A DNA stretch of 64,000 nt, taken from positions 34,412 to 98,411 of the forward strand of contig JAKQEM010000039.1 in assembly GCA_029558515.1 (NCBI GenBank). The letters run 5' to 3'. A model generated the notes under the pieces. That model had not been told where the DNA came from, did no database searches, and saw only the letters and a list, made by a program, of their open reading frames with translations. Both the position numbers and the translations under genes were made by a program. Numbering within the stretch: the first letter of the stretch is position 1; each line of letters starts with the position of its first letter. The stretch comes from a bacterium. GTDB taxonomy: Bacteria; Patescibacteriota; Gracilibacteria; Peribacterales; Peribacteraceae. Below are positions 48,781 through 56,638 of this stretch, one piece after another.

Positions 48781-48786
48781 GTGGCT

Positions 48787-49272
48787 GTGAAAAGAAGCGT
48801 AACAATCGTTCTGCAGGCAGTGGTCGTACTCCTTGGCATCGGTGTGCTGATCGCACTGCTCTGGGAGCCCCACGTCGAGGGCAGGAACGTGCATGCCACG
48901 CTCTTTGAGATGTATTTCAACGATCCCTTCCTGGCGTATGTCTATTTGGGGTCCCTGCTGTTTTTCGTGGGGCTCTATAAGGCATTCAAGATGTTGGGAT
49001 ATGCCGGGACACAGAGGGTGTTTTCACAAGCGGCGGTGAACGCTCTGCGGACCATCAACTACTGCGCGCTCATGACTGCGTGTGCAATCGTCGTGGCAGA
49101 TGTCTACCTCATGTTCGCCGCGCGCAGCAGTGGTGAAGATGCTGCGGGTGCCGTCGCACTGGGCATCGTCGCCGGTTTCGGTTCCATCGTGGTTGCCGCC
49201 GCCGCGACATTGTTTGCACGAGTGTTGCAGAGTGCCGTGGCAATACAATCCGAGAACGAATTAACGGTGTAA
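48787..49272 (+). CDS. DUF2975 family membrane protein
   Basis: A 161-aa protein with four membrane helices and the DUF2975 pattern (FLAYVYLGSLLFFVGLYKAF; FSQAAVNALRTINYCALMTA). These proteins are regularly encoded next to a small YozG-type XRE regulator, as here. Function unknown. The GTG at 48787 (MKRSVTIVLQ) is preferred to the GTG two codons earlier because of promoter spacing. Confidence 0.85.
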   Translation: MKRSVTIVLQAVVVLLGIGVLIALLWEPHVEGRNVHATLFEMYFNDPFLAYVYLGSLLFFVGLYKAFKMLGYAGTQRVFSQAAVNALRTINYCALMTACAIVVADVYLMFAARSSGEDAAGAVALGIVAGFGSIVVAAAATLFARVLQSAVAIQSENELTV

Positions 49273-49293
49273 AGCACTACCTCTTCTTTCCGT

Positions 49294-49791
49294 ATGAACA
49301 TTCCATCTCCGCGACAAGCATCCACGTTGTTCCTCAAACTGGTCCTCATTCTCATCGGGGGGAGCGTCCTCGCTTTCTGTGCGTATTTCTTTCCGTACGT
49401 CTGGGTTGGTGCGACAAAGGAATGGCCGATCTCCGCATACGTTCTCTATCCCGGATTGATCTGCATTTTTGCGACCATCATTCCGTTCCTGTTCGCGCTG
49501 CTTCAGGCTTTCAGGCTCCTGCAGTACATCGATAGGAACCATGCGTTCTCGGAACCCTCCATTCTTGCGCTGAGGACCATCACATTCTGCGCGGTTGCCA
49601 TGAGCGTATTGTATTGGATGGGAATGCCGCTGGTTTTCGCTCTGGCTGATCTTGATGACGCTCCGGGTGGCGTTCTCATCGGTGCCGCTTTTGCGTCCGC
49701 TCCTTTGGTCGTCGCCACGTTTGCGGCAGTGCTGCAGAAGCTGGTACGCAGCGCACTCGCTCTGAAGATCGAGCAAGATTTTACCATTTGA
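49294..49791 (+). CDS. Second DUF2975 family membrane protein
   Basis: A 165-aa paralogue of the preceding gene with the same four-helix layout (YPGLICIFATIIPFLFALLQ; NHAFSEPSILALRTITFCAV). Its stop overlaps the XRE gene region (TGATG). The tandem duplication inside one operon suggests a hetero-oligomer. Confidence 0.86.
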   Translation: MNIPSPRQASTLFLKLVLILIGGSVLAFCAYFFPYVWVGATKEWPISAYVLYPGLICIFATIIPFLFALLQAFRLLQYIDRNHAFSEPSILALRTITFCAVAMSVLYWMGMPLVFALADLDDAPGGVLIGAAFASAPLVVATFAAVLQKLVRSALALKIEQDFTI

Positions 49792-49802
49792 TGTACAGTG
49801 CC

Positions 49803-50006
49803 ATGCCCATTGTCATACACCTTGATGTCATGCTGGCGAAGCGAAAAATGAGTGTCACCACGCTCTCCGAAAAGGTGGGCATTACCATGGCGAATATTTC
49901 CATATTGAAAACTGGCAAGGCAAGAGCCGTTCGCTTCTCCACACTCGATGCGATATGCCGCGCGCTCGATTGTCAGCCCGGGGATATTTTGGAATACATT
50001 CCATAA
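49803..50006 (+). CDS. XRE/Cro-family small regulator (YozG-like)
   Basis: A 67-aa helix-turn-helix protein: MPIVIHLDVMLAKRKMSVTT LSEKVGITMANISILKTG KARAVRFSTLDAICRALDCQPGDILEY-type sequence (quoted in blocks of under 20). The invariant RFSTLDAICRALDCQPGDI block is typical of regulators paired with DUF2975. The likely operator is the TAACGATAA pair upstream. An alternative ATG at 49791 overlaps the previous stop. Confidence 0.92.
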   Translation: MPIVIHLDVMLAKRKMSVTTLSEKVGITMANISILKTGKARAVRFSTLDAICRALDCQPGDILEYIP

Positions 50007-50158
50007 CGGTATGGGGCAAGAGCCGAAACGGTTCCACGGAATCCTGAGAGGCAGGCAATGCATAGTCCAACGGTCGTGTCCCTGAAGAGAAGCGTGTTTT
50101 CGCCGGATAAAGTCAACATCAACACGTTTGTCGATTGCACTGTATCAAGAAGTGTCCT

Positions 50159-51370
50159 ATGAGTATCGCTATACCCATCGAACAGACATCAATGGCAGTA
50201 GGTAACAACGTATGGAAGCTTCGTGTGTTGCTCATGACCAGAGGAGCACTGTTTTTCAGTCCTATCGGTGTGCTCTTCTACATGGCCAATGGATTGAGCC
50301 TTGCACACGTGTTCTACATCCAGGCTGCATTCACTGTTGCCAGCATGATCCTCGAAATCCCATCGGGGTACCTCTCCGATCGTTGGGGGCGCAGGAACAC
50401 GCTCATTGTAGGGTCTGCTGTCGGTTTGCTGGGGATGGTAGTGTTTGCACTCGGAACGGGGTTTTGGGAATTTTTTACGGCAAACATGCTCATAGCTGTT
50501 TTCGTGAGCTTTCACTCCGGCACGATCGAAGCCATGACCTTCGACACGCTCCTAGAGATCGGCACGTCCGAACGCTACCGCGAAATCATCGGTAATCAAC
50601 TATTTTGGAGTTTGATCACACAGAGCATCGTGAGCATCTTGGGCGGCCTTCTCGCGACCGTATCGCTTCGCACACCTTTCTACATGACAATCCTCTCTTT
50701 CATGCTGGGCCTCTTGATCGTTTTCGTACTGCGGGAACCGAGTCGCCATAAATTGCAGGAGACACGCCACTTCGCGACGATCTGGCACATTACGAAAACC
50801 AGCCTGATGCAGAACGTACCGCTCCGGAGCATGATTGCGCTGTATGCAGTACTGAGTACGATCGTGTTTTCCCTCATGTGGTTCGCGCAGCCTTACCAAA
50901 CGCTCGTTGGCTTGCCGGTCGGCCTGTTTGGACTTGCACACGCCGCGCTCACCATTGGCGGTGCGTTTACCGCAAGAATGACGCATAGGGCAAAGCACTA
51001 CGTGGATGATAGATGGTTTCTGGTGTTCCTTTCGGCGCTCGTCATAGGCTGTTACTTGGCACTGGGCTTCTTCACTTCCTTGTGGGCGATCCTCTTCCTG
51101 ATCATTGGAAGCAGTGTCTTTGGTGCAGTGAATGCACTCATAGGTGATATCGTGAACAAGATGACTGCTTCCGATATTCGCGCGACCGTCCTTTCCATAC
51201 AAATCTTCGCATTTCGAGCGGTGTACGCCATTGTCGCTCCGGTGCTCGGCTATGTAACGGGCATCTTCACTCTCTCCCAAACCCTCCTCTATACGGGTAT
51301 CGTGAGCTGTATCATCGTGCTGATGATTTTCGCCATGATGCGGCGTGTGTGGAAACAACTGCCGGCATAA
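50159..51370 (+). CDS. MFS transporter
   Basis: A 403-aa major facilitator with about twelve helices. The loop 2-3 signature is GYLSDRWGRRNTLIVGSAVG, and a central loop (about 185-210) separates two six-helix halves. It resembles drug or small-molecule exporters of the DHA1-like group; the substrate is unknown. The start at MSIAIPIEQ (50159) is used. It has no obvious operon partner. Confidence 0.92.
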   Translation: MSIAIPIEQTSMAVGNNVWKLRVLLMTRGALFFSPIGVLFYMANGLSLAHVFYIQAAFTVASMILEIPSGYLSDRWGRRNTLIVGSAVGLLGMVVFALGTGFWEFFTANMLIAVFVSFHSGTIEAMTFDTLLEIGTSERYREIIGNQLFWSLITQSIVSILGGLLATVSLRTPFYMTILSFMLGLLIVFVLREPSRHKLQETRHFATIWHITKTSLMQNVPLRSMIALYAVLSTIVFSLMWFAQPYQTLVGLPVGLFGLAHAALTIGGAFTARMTHRAKHYVDDRWFLVFLSALVIGCYLALGFFTSLWAILFLIIGSSVFGAVNALIGDIVNKMTASDIRATVLSIQIFAFRAVYAIVAPVLGYVTGIFTLSQTLLYTGIVSCIIVLMIFAMMRRVWKQLPA

Positions 51371-51454
51371 GGTAGTTCTCCGTGTTGATTGGCATTCTCA
51401 CAGTGAGTCACCATTCGTTGCTTGCTCATGCGAGCGCAGCGAGCGCGTGGTTCA

Positions 51455-51529
51455 TGGCAGCCTCACGGGGAATCGAACCCCGATTTGCAGGATGAGAACC
51501 TGCTGTCCTAACCGTTAGACGATGAGGCC
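51455..51529 (-). tRNA. tRNA-Glu(CTC), CCA encoded
   Basis: Acceptor GGCCTCA/TGAGGCT (with one G-U), D-arm GTC...GAC, anticodon arm GCAGG-TTCTCAT-CCTGC (anticodon CTC, Glu GAG), T-arm CGGGG-TTCGATT-CCCCG, discriminator G and a genomic CCA. A complete, regular tRNA. Confidence 0.95.
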
Positions 51530-51673
51530 GTCTGCGGACGCAGAGTATAGAAAAGTGTGTGGGACGCAACAACTCCAATGGGAAGGTGTGGCGCATGCCG
51601 CAAGTTGGACAGAGAATGAAGTGAGACGGTGGGGAATGGTATCTGGTGTTGCATTTTTGAACAGAATGCCTAT

Positions 51674-52084
51674 TTAAGACCACATTCTAATAATTTTTTG
51701 GATTGTCTTCTTATGGTTTGCTTTTTTCAAATCACTCTCTGTGATTCTGAGCACTTTCCAGTTTGATTTTTTGAGTATTGAATTCACTTCATTATCTCTG
51801 GAAATGTTGCGCTCAATTTTTGGTATCCAGAATTTCCGGTTCGATTTGAATGTTCGTTTTTGTTTGTGCCAATCGGCTCCGTGCCAGAATGCGCTATCAA
51901 AAAATACTGCGATTTTTTTCCCTTTATGCCCCGCATCGGGATTGCCTGGTACGTTTTTCGGATGTTTGCGGAAACGCACTCCCGCAGTCTTTAACAATGC
52001 CCATCCCGTCTTTTCCAATTGAGTCTCTTTTCCTTTGATTCGCGACATAATATCACTGCGTTTTTCCTTGGAATATACGTCCAT
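51674..52084 (-). CDS. vsr: Very short patch repair endonuclease
   Basis: Nicks next to T:G mismatches that arise from deamination of 5-methylcytosine. The 136-aa product has the family N-terminus KEKRSDIMSRIKGKETQLEK, the catalytic region AVFFDSAFWHGADWHKQKRT (Asp and His) and RNISRDNEVNSILKKSNWKV. It accompanies a C5 methyltransferase, as expected for Vsr. AT-rich composition relative to flanking genes suggests acquisition as an island. Start taken at MDVYSKEK. Confidence 0.94.
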   Translation of the reverse strand: MDVYSKEKRSDIMSRIKGKETQLEKTGWALLKTAGVRFRKHPKNVPGNPDAGHKGKKIAVFFDSAFWHGADWHKQKRTFKSNRKFWIPKIERNISRDNEVNSILKKSNWKVLRITESDLKKANHKKTIQKIIRMWS

Positions 52085-52144
52085 GTTCGAATGGTACATC
52101 AGTTATCATTGTCATTGCATGGCAAGTCGGTCTATTCTCGGCGC

Positions 52145-52792
52145 ATGCCCGGAGCCAAGAAAAAATTGTTGGATTACTTTTTGGAGCATGTCGGCATTCC
52201 CCTTTCAAAAAATAATCTTGCGTCTGTTGCTTCAGTTCATGATTGGGCGCGTGTGATCAGAACGTTGAGACAGGAGGGGTGGGACATTATTTTGCTTGAG
52301 AACGGGGATTATGTATTGCGTTCGTCTCAAAAAAGCCATGGTCATCTGCGTGAGAAAATTGATCAAAAAACACGATATCGCATTCTCCAGCGCGATTATT
52401 CTACGTGTCAGCGATGTGGCAAAACAATTCAAGACGGTGTGAAACTTATGATCGATCATAAATTGCCGGTTGATTTCGGTGGTAAATCCGTTGATGAAAA
52501 CTTATGGGCTCTTTGTGCGGAATGTAATTTGGGAAAGAAACATTGGTTTACGGACAATGATCCGGAAGTGATGAAAAGAATTTTTGCATTGGACAGCGGT
52601 TATCAAAAATTGAAAGCGTATTTTGAATCTTATCCTAATGTATTGCTTCGTGTTTCAGACTTAAATTTTGTTTCGGGGATAAGAGATTGGGAGAGGACAT
52701 TGCGGCTGATAAGAAGAAAAGAGGGAATGAATATCGAATATATTTCAAATGATTCCACATCAGGAATGGAAGGGTATATGTACGTGACATGA
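52145..52792 (+). CDS. HNH endonuclease, putative type II restriction enzyme
   Basis: A 215-aa protein with an N-terminal helical DNA-recognition-like region and an HNH/Zn motif CQRCGKTIQDGVKLMIDHKL ... ENLWALCAECNLGKKHW (two CXXC pairs plus the DH catalytic dyad). It is divergent from vsr and convergent with the methyltransferase, with adjacent stop codons. By context it is the restriction partner of the modification enzyme; recognition site unknown. Its start is MPGAKKKLLDY. Confidence 0.85.
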   Translation: MPGAKKKLLDYFLEHVGIPLSKNNLASVASVHDWARVIRTLRQEGWDIILLENGDYVLRSSQKSHGHLREKIDQKTRYRILQRDYSTCQRCGKTIQDGVKLMIDHKLPVDFGGKSVDENLWALCAECNLGKKHWFTDNDPEVMKRIFALDSGYQKLKAYFESYPNVLLRVSDLNFVSGIRDWERTLRLIRRKEGMNIEYISNDSTSGMEGYMYVT

Positions 52793-53752
52793 TCAAGCAG
52801 CCAATGCCAATCGACGATTATCGATGGTCCATGTATCGAGAATCGCCACGTGTGGTTTTGTGATGAGCTGATTGACCAATGCTTTGCCTGTTTCATAGAT
52901 CGCATTCACCGCGACGCTGTTTCCGAGTTGTTTCATGGCTTGCACTTCGGTTACGGGAAATTCGAAATCATCGGGAAAGCCCATCATCTTCTTGCCTTCG
53001 TTCGGTTTGAGTGCTCGTACTTTCCCGTCCGCCAAATAACTGTCCCAGTTGCGACGGTCATGCAAACCGGATCCTCTGCCCCCCACACGCAGCGTGAACC
53101 CGATGCGTCGTGGGCAGGAAGCACCGAGAATGTCAGACATGGTCAATTGCAACGGAATCGGTTTCGGGAATTCGAATTTGAACGTACTTGGATCGACGAG
53201 GTCATCTCTGAAACCGATCATATAGACTCTTGGTCTGTGTGTGGGCAGGCCGAAATCGGATGCGCGAATCAGTTGATAATCAAAGGAATATCCCAAGCTG
53301 CGGAGCGTATTTTCAATGACTTCTATGGTTTTTCCATTATCATGTTTTGCGAGATTTCTGACATTTTCCAAGAAGAATGCTTTGGGTTTTTTCGTGTCGA
53401 TGATCTCAGCGATGTCGAAGAAAAGCGTGCCTCTCGTTTCCTCAAACCCTCGTTTGAATCCGGCTTGACTGAATGGTTGGCAGGGGAAGCCGGCACACAA
53501 CACATCGAAATTTTCGGGAATCATCGCTTTGTTTTCCGGTAATGTGATATCTCCCGTGAACATGCCGTTTTCAAACAATTCAGGATCGATTTTCTTGAAA
53601 TTATGTTCGTAAGTCTGGCGTGCGTGTTTATCCCATTCACTTGCATATACGCATTTTCCCCCCAGTCGGTGCATTGCAATGTGGAATCCTCCGATTCCTG
53701 CGAACAGATCGATGAATGTAAAACTGTGTTTCTTCCTTGTCAGGATCTTCAT
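52793..53752 (-). CDS. DNA (cytosine-5)-methyltransferase
   Basis: A 319-aa C5-MTase. Conserved motifs are I (FIDLFAGIGGFHIAM), IV with the catalytic Cys (DVLCAGFPCQPFSQAGFKRG), VI (FFLENVRNL), VIII (RPRVYMIGF) and X (MKQLGNSVAVNAI). The target-recognition region includes GFTLRVGGRGSGLHDRRNWD. Start chosen at MKILTRKKHS. It protects DNA against the adjacent HNH enzyme and creates the m5C whose deamination Vsr repairs. Confidence 0.95.
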   Translation of the reverse strand: MKILTRKKHSFTFIDLFAGIGGFHIAMHRLGGKCVYASEWDKHARQTYEHNFKKIDPELFENGMFTGDITLPENKAMIPENFDVLCAGFPCQPFSQAGFKRGFEETRGTLFFDIAEIIDTKKPKAFFLENVRNLAKHDNGKTIEVIENTLRSLGYSFDYQLIRASDFGLPTHRPRVYMIGFRDDLVDPSTFKFEFPKPIPLQLTMSDILGASCPRRIGFTLRVGGRGSGLHDRRNWDSYLADGKVRALKPNEGKKMMGFPDDFEFPVTEVQAMKQLGNSVAVNAIYETGKALVNQLITKPHVAILDTWTIDNRRLALAA

Positions 53753-53796
53753 GGTTGTAACCATAACAAATATGACGTTTGGGTGTCCATTTAATG

Positions 53797-53811
53797 ATAA
53801 TGCAGCATTAT
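53797..53811. promoter_or_regulatory. Palindrome upstream of the methyltransferase
   Basis: ATAATGC-a-GCATTAT, in the AT-rich gap between the methyltransferase and rlmH. It could be an operator for the restriction-modification genes. Confidence 0.4.
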
Positions 53812-53897
53812 ACAATTATTGTCCGGTTGAACATTCGTACACTCATACCAAATAAATTACATAAAAATCTCATACATCTGAACTATTCGCGAGCATG

Positions 53898-53903
53898 TAC
53901 AAT
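53898..53903 (+). promoter_or_regulatory. -10 box of rlmH
   Basis: TACAAT lies so that +1 falls on the ATG at 53910. It also makes the track start at 53895 (inside the -10) unlikely. Confidence 0.45.
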
Positions 53904-53909
53904 CCCTCC

Positions 53910-54374
53910 ATGCAGCGCATGACGCTCCTCTGCATCGGCGCGCTACGGGAATCTTGGGCCAAGGACGCGGCGCGGCTGTACCGCGAGCGGCTGGGCGCAT
54001 CGGTCGATCTGCGCGTGGTGGAGCTGCAGCAGAGCCGTCATCCGCATCCTGCAAAGCAGCGCGAGGAGGAGTCCGAGCGACTCTTGCTCTCTGCACGCAA
54101 GCAGCCGGGGGCGCTGTGGGCATTGGATGAAACGGGCGACGCACTGACTTCGCAGAAATTTGCCGCGGAGATCGGTGCGCTGCGCGATCGCGGGGAGGCG
54201 CTCACGATTCTCTTGGGTGGCAGCTACGGCCTCTCCGATGCGGTGCGCTCCGCAGCCCGTCGGGTGATCAGTCTCAGCGCCATGACGCTGCCTCATGAAC
54301 TCTGCCGCATCGTCTTTCTGGAGCAGCTCTACCGCGCGCAGGAAATCCTGAAAGGGAGCGGGTATCATCATTGA
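53910..54374 (+). CDS. rlmH: 23S rRNA (pseudouridine1915-N3)-methyltransferase RlmH
   Basis: A SPOUT methyltransferase acting on helix 69 of 23S rRNA. The 154-aa product has MTLLCIGALRESWAKDAARL, LWALDETGDALTSQKFAAEI, the knot ILLGGSYGLSDAVR and the invariant C-terminus [20 protein letters not shown] with GSGYHH. In staphylococci the same 3' end (orfX) is the attB of SCC elements. Here the 3' end occurs twice more downstream (55217 and 55704), bounding two cassettes. Confidence 0.96.
   Translation: MQRMTLLCIGALRESWAKDAARLYRERLGASVDLRVVELQQSRHPHPAKQREEESERLLLSARKQPGALWALDETGDALTSQKFAAEIGALRDRGEALTILLGGSYGLSDAVRSAARRVISLSAMTLPHELCRIVFLEQLYRAQEILKGSGYHH
54279..54374 (+). repeat. rlmH 3' end, copy A of a direct repeat
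   Basis: The last 96 bp of rlmH, ending GCGGGTATCATCAttga. Copy B is at 55217-55312 and partial copy C at 55704-55746. Confidence 0.9.
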
Positions 54375-54445
54375 GTGAATATTGTTGCACCATAGGTGCG
54401 ATGCGTATGGCAGGCTTTTTGCTTTTTTCATTCGTTCTTCTGTGG

Positions 54446-54451
54446 TAGAAT
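54446..54451 (+). promoter_or_regulatory. -10 box of the NYN-gene leader
   Basis: TAGAAT after tgtgg, 11 nt before the ATG of a possible 8-codon leader ORF. The -35 is weak (T-rich). Confidence 0.4.
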
Positions 54452-54462
54452 ATGTCCATACC

Positions 54463-54489
54463 ATGAAAAGGGATGCATGTCCCTTTTAG
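54463..54489 (+). other. Possible leader ORF MKRDACPF and hairpin
   Basis: ATG AAA AGG GAT GCA TGT CCC TTT TAG coincides with the hairpin AAAAGGGA-tgcatg-TCCCTTTT (54466-54487). It lies between a -10 box and a Rho-independent terminator that precede the NYN gene. Confidence 0.4.
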
Positions 54490-54491
54490 AG

Positions 54492-54518
54492 TCCGAGCAT
54501 TGCCTCGGGCTTTTTTTT
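54492..54518 (+). terminator. Rho-independent terminator upstream of the NYN gene
   Basis: CCGAG-cattgc-CTCGG followed by GC and eight T residues. It ends only 6 nt before the NYN start codon, so it may attenuate that gene rather than terminate rlmH, which ended 118 nt earlier. Confidence 0.75.
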
Positions 54519-54524
54519 GATACT

Positions 54525-55205
54525 ATGTGGAACGTGAGAAGTATGTTTTTCGTTGACGGCTTCAATCTCTATCATGCGATGGACAGAAATCCCGCCTATC
54601 GAAAATACAAATGGTTGAACTTGTCCGCTCTTGCCGAGGATTTGCTTGTGGGTCGTGATGAGACTGTGGCGCAGGTGTTGTATTTTACAGCGTATTGCAC
54701 TTGGGATCATGGAAAGAAGCAGCGACATAAGCAGTATGTGGAAGCGCTCACCAAGTATGGAGTGCATGTGGTACCGGGGAAGTTCAGTCCGGTTACCAAA
54801 CGATTCAATAAGCACACGATGCGTATCACGGATATGGCTCCGGTCGTCACTGAGCTTTCCGTGTTACCTGATGAGATCACCTTTCAGACCAATGAAGAGA
54901 AGAGAACTGACGTGAACCTTGCGACGAAAATTGTGGACTATGCCTATCAGGACAAATATGACCATGCCTATATCGTGTCTGCGGATGGGGATATTGCTCC
55001 GGCAATCGAGGTTGCACAATCCAGATTCCCACATAAGAAATTTACCGCTGTCATTCCCATAGGACTCTCCGGGCAGTACATATGCAAGATATGCGATTTC
55101 AATGTCATGAAAATTGAAGAGCGTCATCTTCAAAAATCGCAACTTCCCGATCCTGTTGTGATCAATGCGTCCAGAAGTATTTGTAAACCGTCATTGTGGA
55201 CGTAG
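54525..55205 (+). CDS. NYN-domain (LabA/DUF88-like) putative RNase
   Basis: A 226-aa PIN-like fold protein. Acidic catalytic-type residues occur in [13 protein letters not shown] (Asp), [16 protein letters not shown] (Asp) and [18 protein letters not shown] (two Asp), the NYN pattern of metal-dependent RNases. It lies in cassette 1 between rlmH and the duplicated rlmH 3' end, behind a leader with two hairpins. Start either MWNVRSM (54525) or MFFVDGF (54540). Confidence 0.9.
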   Translation: MWNVRSMFFVDGFNLYHAMDRNPAYRKYKWLNLSALAEDLLVGRDETVAQVLYFTAYCTWDHGKKQRHKQYVEALTKYGVHVVPGKFSPVTKRFNKHTMRITDMAPVVTELSVLPDEITFQTNEEKRTDVNLATKIVDYAYQDKYDHAYIVSADGDIAPAIEVAQSRFPHKKFTAVIPIGLSGQYICKICDFNVMKIEERHLQKSQLPDPVVINASRSICKPSLWT

Positions 55206-55216
55206 CAAAACTTTGC

Positions 55217-55312
55217 GCCATGACCCTCCCTCACGAACTCTGCCGCATCGTCTTTCTGGAGCAGCTCTACCGCGCGCAGGAAATTTTGAAGAGGAGCGGG
55301 TATCATCACTAA
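55217..55312 (+). pseudogene. Duplicated rlmH 3' end (copy B)
   Basis: Reads [31 protein letters not shown], stop. It differs from rlmH mostly at synonymous positions (acc/acg, ctc/ctg, cac/cat, att/atc), with Arg for Gly once. It has no start or body. The synonymous divergence suggests that it came from another strain's rlmH, not from a fresh local duplication. Confidence 0.9.
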
Positions 55313-55348
55313 AGGAATCATCGATGGATGTCGTATCCTGTTGTATTC

Positions 55349-55609
55349 CTAGTGTCCGCAGCCGCATCCGCCGCCGCCGTGCATACCGCATCCCCCACCC
55401 ATGGCACCGTCCGCCATCCACTCTCCGTTCGGCATGAAGTGGCCGCCCGCGGGAGCCGCTTGTTGATCCTGTGCCGCCACGTTTGCATTGGCGAATCGGG
55501 CGTTCACTCTTCCTGCGGGTCCGACTTCCCATCCTGAGAGAAGGTAGAGCCCCGCAACGATCGCCATGCCCCAGAAGATGGATTCCGCTTTCGGCATCGG
55601 CGTTATCAT
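55349..55609 (-). CDS. Small membrane protein with His/Cys/Gly-rich tail
   Basis: An 86-aa protein: MITPMPKAESIFWGMAIVAG with one membrane helix (about 9-27), a middle region NARFANANVAAQDQQAAPAG and a metal-binding-looking C-terminus MGGGCGMHGGGGCGCGH. It could bind a soft metal at the membrane surface. No family recognised. It is the only ORF that makes sense in cassette 2, between rlmH-end copies B and C. The track start at 55639 would add ten residues. Confidence 0.65.
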   Translation of the reverse strand: MITPMPKAESIFWGMAIVAGLYLLSGWEVGPAGRVNARFANANVAAQDQQAAPAGGHFMPNGEWMADGAMGGGCGMHGGGGCGCGH

Positions 55610-55703
55610 ACCTCCACCGGAGGTGTTGGGAAAGTACAAATCGGGGCTGCTCTCGCTGAGGGATGTTCACTGCCATCGATGACGAGGGGCAGGATCTGAG
55701 ATC

Positions 55704-55746
55704 GAGCGCGCCCACGAAATCCTGAAGGGCAGCGGGTATCATCACT
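55704..55746 (+). repeat. Partial rlmH 3' end (copy C)
   Basis: In frame it reads ERAHEILKGSGYHH and then TGT, so the stop is lost. It shares GAAATCCTGAA and GCGGGTATCATCA with rlmH and marks the far end of cassette 2. Confidence 0.82.
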
Positions 55747-55789
55747 GTTTCTTTTCTCCGATCATACGGGAAGGTGTAACATATGAGGC

Positions 55790-55957
55790 ATGCAAAAAAT
55801 TCACGTTGAACAGCACTCCTTCACCGGCGGCATGTGGTTTGCGCTCTGGCTCTTCACCATCGGGTTTCTGCAGCTCTCGTTCTGGAAGGGCGTTCTGGCA
55901 GTCGTGCTGTGGCCGTATTTTTTGGGAGTGGCGGTGCGAGCAATGGCGGCGGCATAG
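55790..55957 (+). CDS. Small membrane protein (55 aa), missed by the ORF track
   Basis: ATG at 55790 to TAG at 55955: MQKIHVEQHSFTGGMWFALW, then LFTIGFLQLSFWKGVLAVVL and WPYFLGVAVRAMAAA. It has two short hydrophobic helices and Trp-rich interfaces. Similar 50-60 aa two-helix proteins are common in CPR genomes, but no family can be named. It lies just outside copy C. Confidence 0.6.
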   Translation: MQKIHVEQHSFTGGMWFALWLFTIGFLQLSFWKGVLAVVLWPYFLGVAVRAMAAA

Positions 55958-56044
55958 ACACGTCTGCCCCTCTCACGTTTCAAACGAGAGCGAAGAGATC
56001 GTCGATCGTCGGTTCCTTCGGTTACCTTGGTTGACACCGTCGCA

Positions 56045-56638
56045 TCATTTTCCCGCCACCGCTCTAAAGAGCCACACGCCTGCGACCGCTCCGACGATGG
56101 GCCCCAGGATGTACGCCCATGTGAAGGAGGAGAGTGTGAGGGCGACTGCGGGATTCAGAATGCCGTTGCCCGCCGTGGAGGCGACGAGGATACCCAGCAG
56201 CAGCGAGCCGCCGATCGTGACGCCACTCATGCTCTCCGGGGCCTTCTTCCACACCACCGCGGAGATGCCGAAGAGGAAGATCGCGGCGCCCGCCATTTCC
56301 GCGAGGAAGATGATGGGGAGGGAGGAGGAATTGATGGCGAGAGGCGCGCTCACGAACACCGGCGCGAGGACGAGTGCGATGGCGGCGCCGATCAATTGCG
56401 CGACGATGTAGAGAGCGGCATCCTGCACCGAAATTTTCCGGATACTGAGCAGTCCCAGTGTCACCGCAGGATTCACGTGCGCGCCCGAGATCGGTGCGAT
56501 CATGAAGACGATCAGCATCAGCGTGACGCCCGCGAGGACGGGGGTGGCCAGCGGGAAGGCGGTGACGAGAGACAGGCGCACGACGAACGCGAGGAGAAAC
56601 GTGCCGATGAGTTCAGCCAGGTACGCGCGGGGACGCAT
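56045..56638 (-). CDS. Aquaporin / MIP family channel
   Basis: A 197-aa channel with six helices and the two half-helix motifs SGAHVNPAVTLG and GNGILNPAVALT. The start is MRPRAYLAELIGTFLLAF, the family N-terminus. It is short compared with 230-280 aa and has few loops, as in small bacterial aquaporins. Water versus glycerol selectivity is not clear from the motifs. Confidence 0.93.
   Translation of the reverse strand: MRPRAYLAELIGTFLLAFVVRLSLVTAFPLATPVLAGVTLMLIVFMIAPISGAHVNPAVTLGLLSIRKISVQDAALYIVAQLIGAAIALVLAPVFVSAPLAINSSSLPIIFLAEMAGAAIFLFGISAVVWKKAPESMSGVTIGGSLLLGILVASTAGNGILNPAVALTLSSFTWAYILGPIVGAVAGVWLFRAVAGK

Noticed and set aside
51455-51529. tRNA-Glu 3' end as the attachment site of the restriction-modification island
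   Set aside because: The island lies on the 5' side of the tRNA and no duplicate of the tRNA 3' end is seen near 53.8 kb.
55191-55745. 184-aa minus-strand ORF spanning both rlmH-end copies
   Set aside because: It begins and ends in antisense rlmH fragments and covers the small metal-tail gene in another frame; composition is Arg/Gly-biased as in a shadow.
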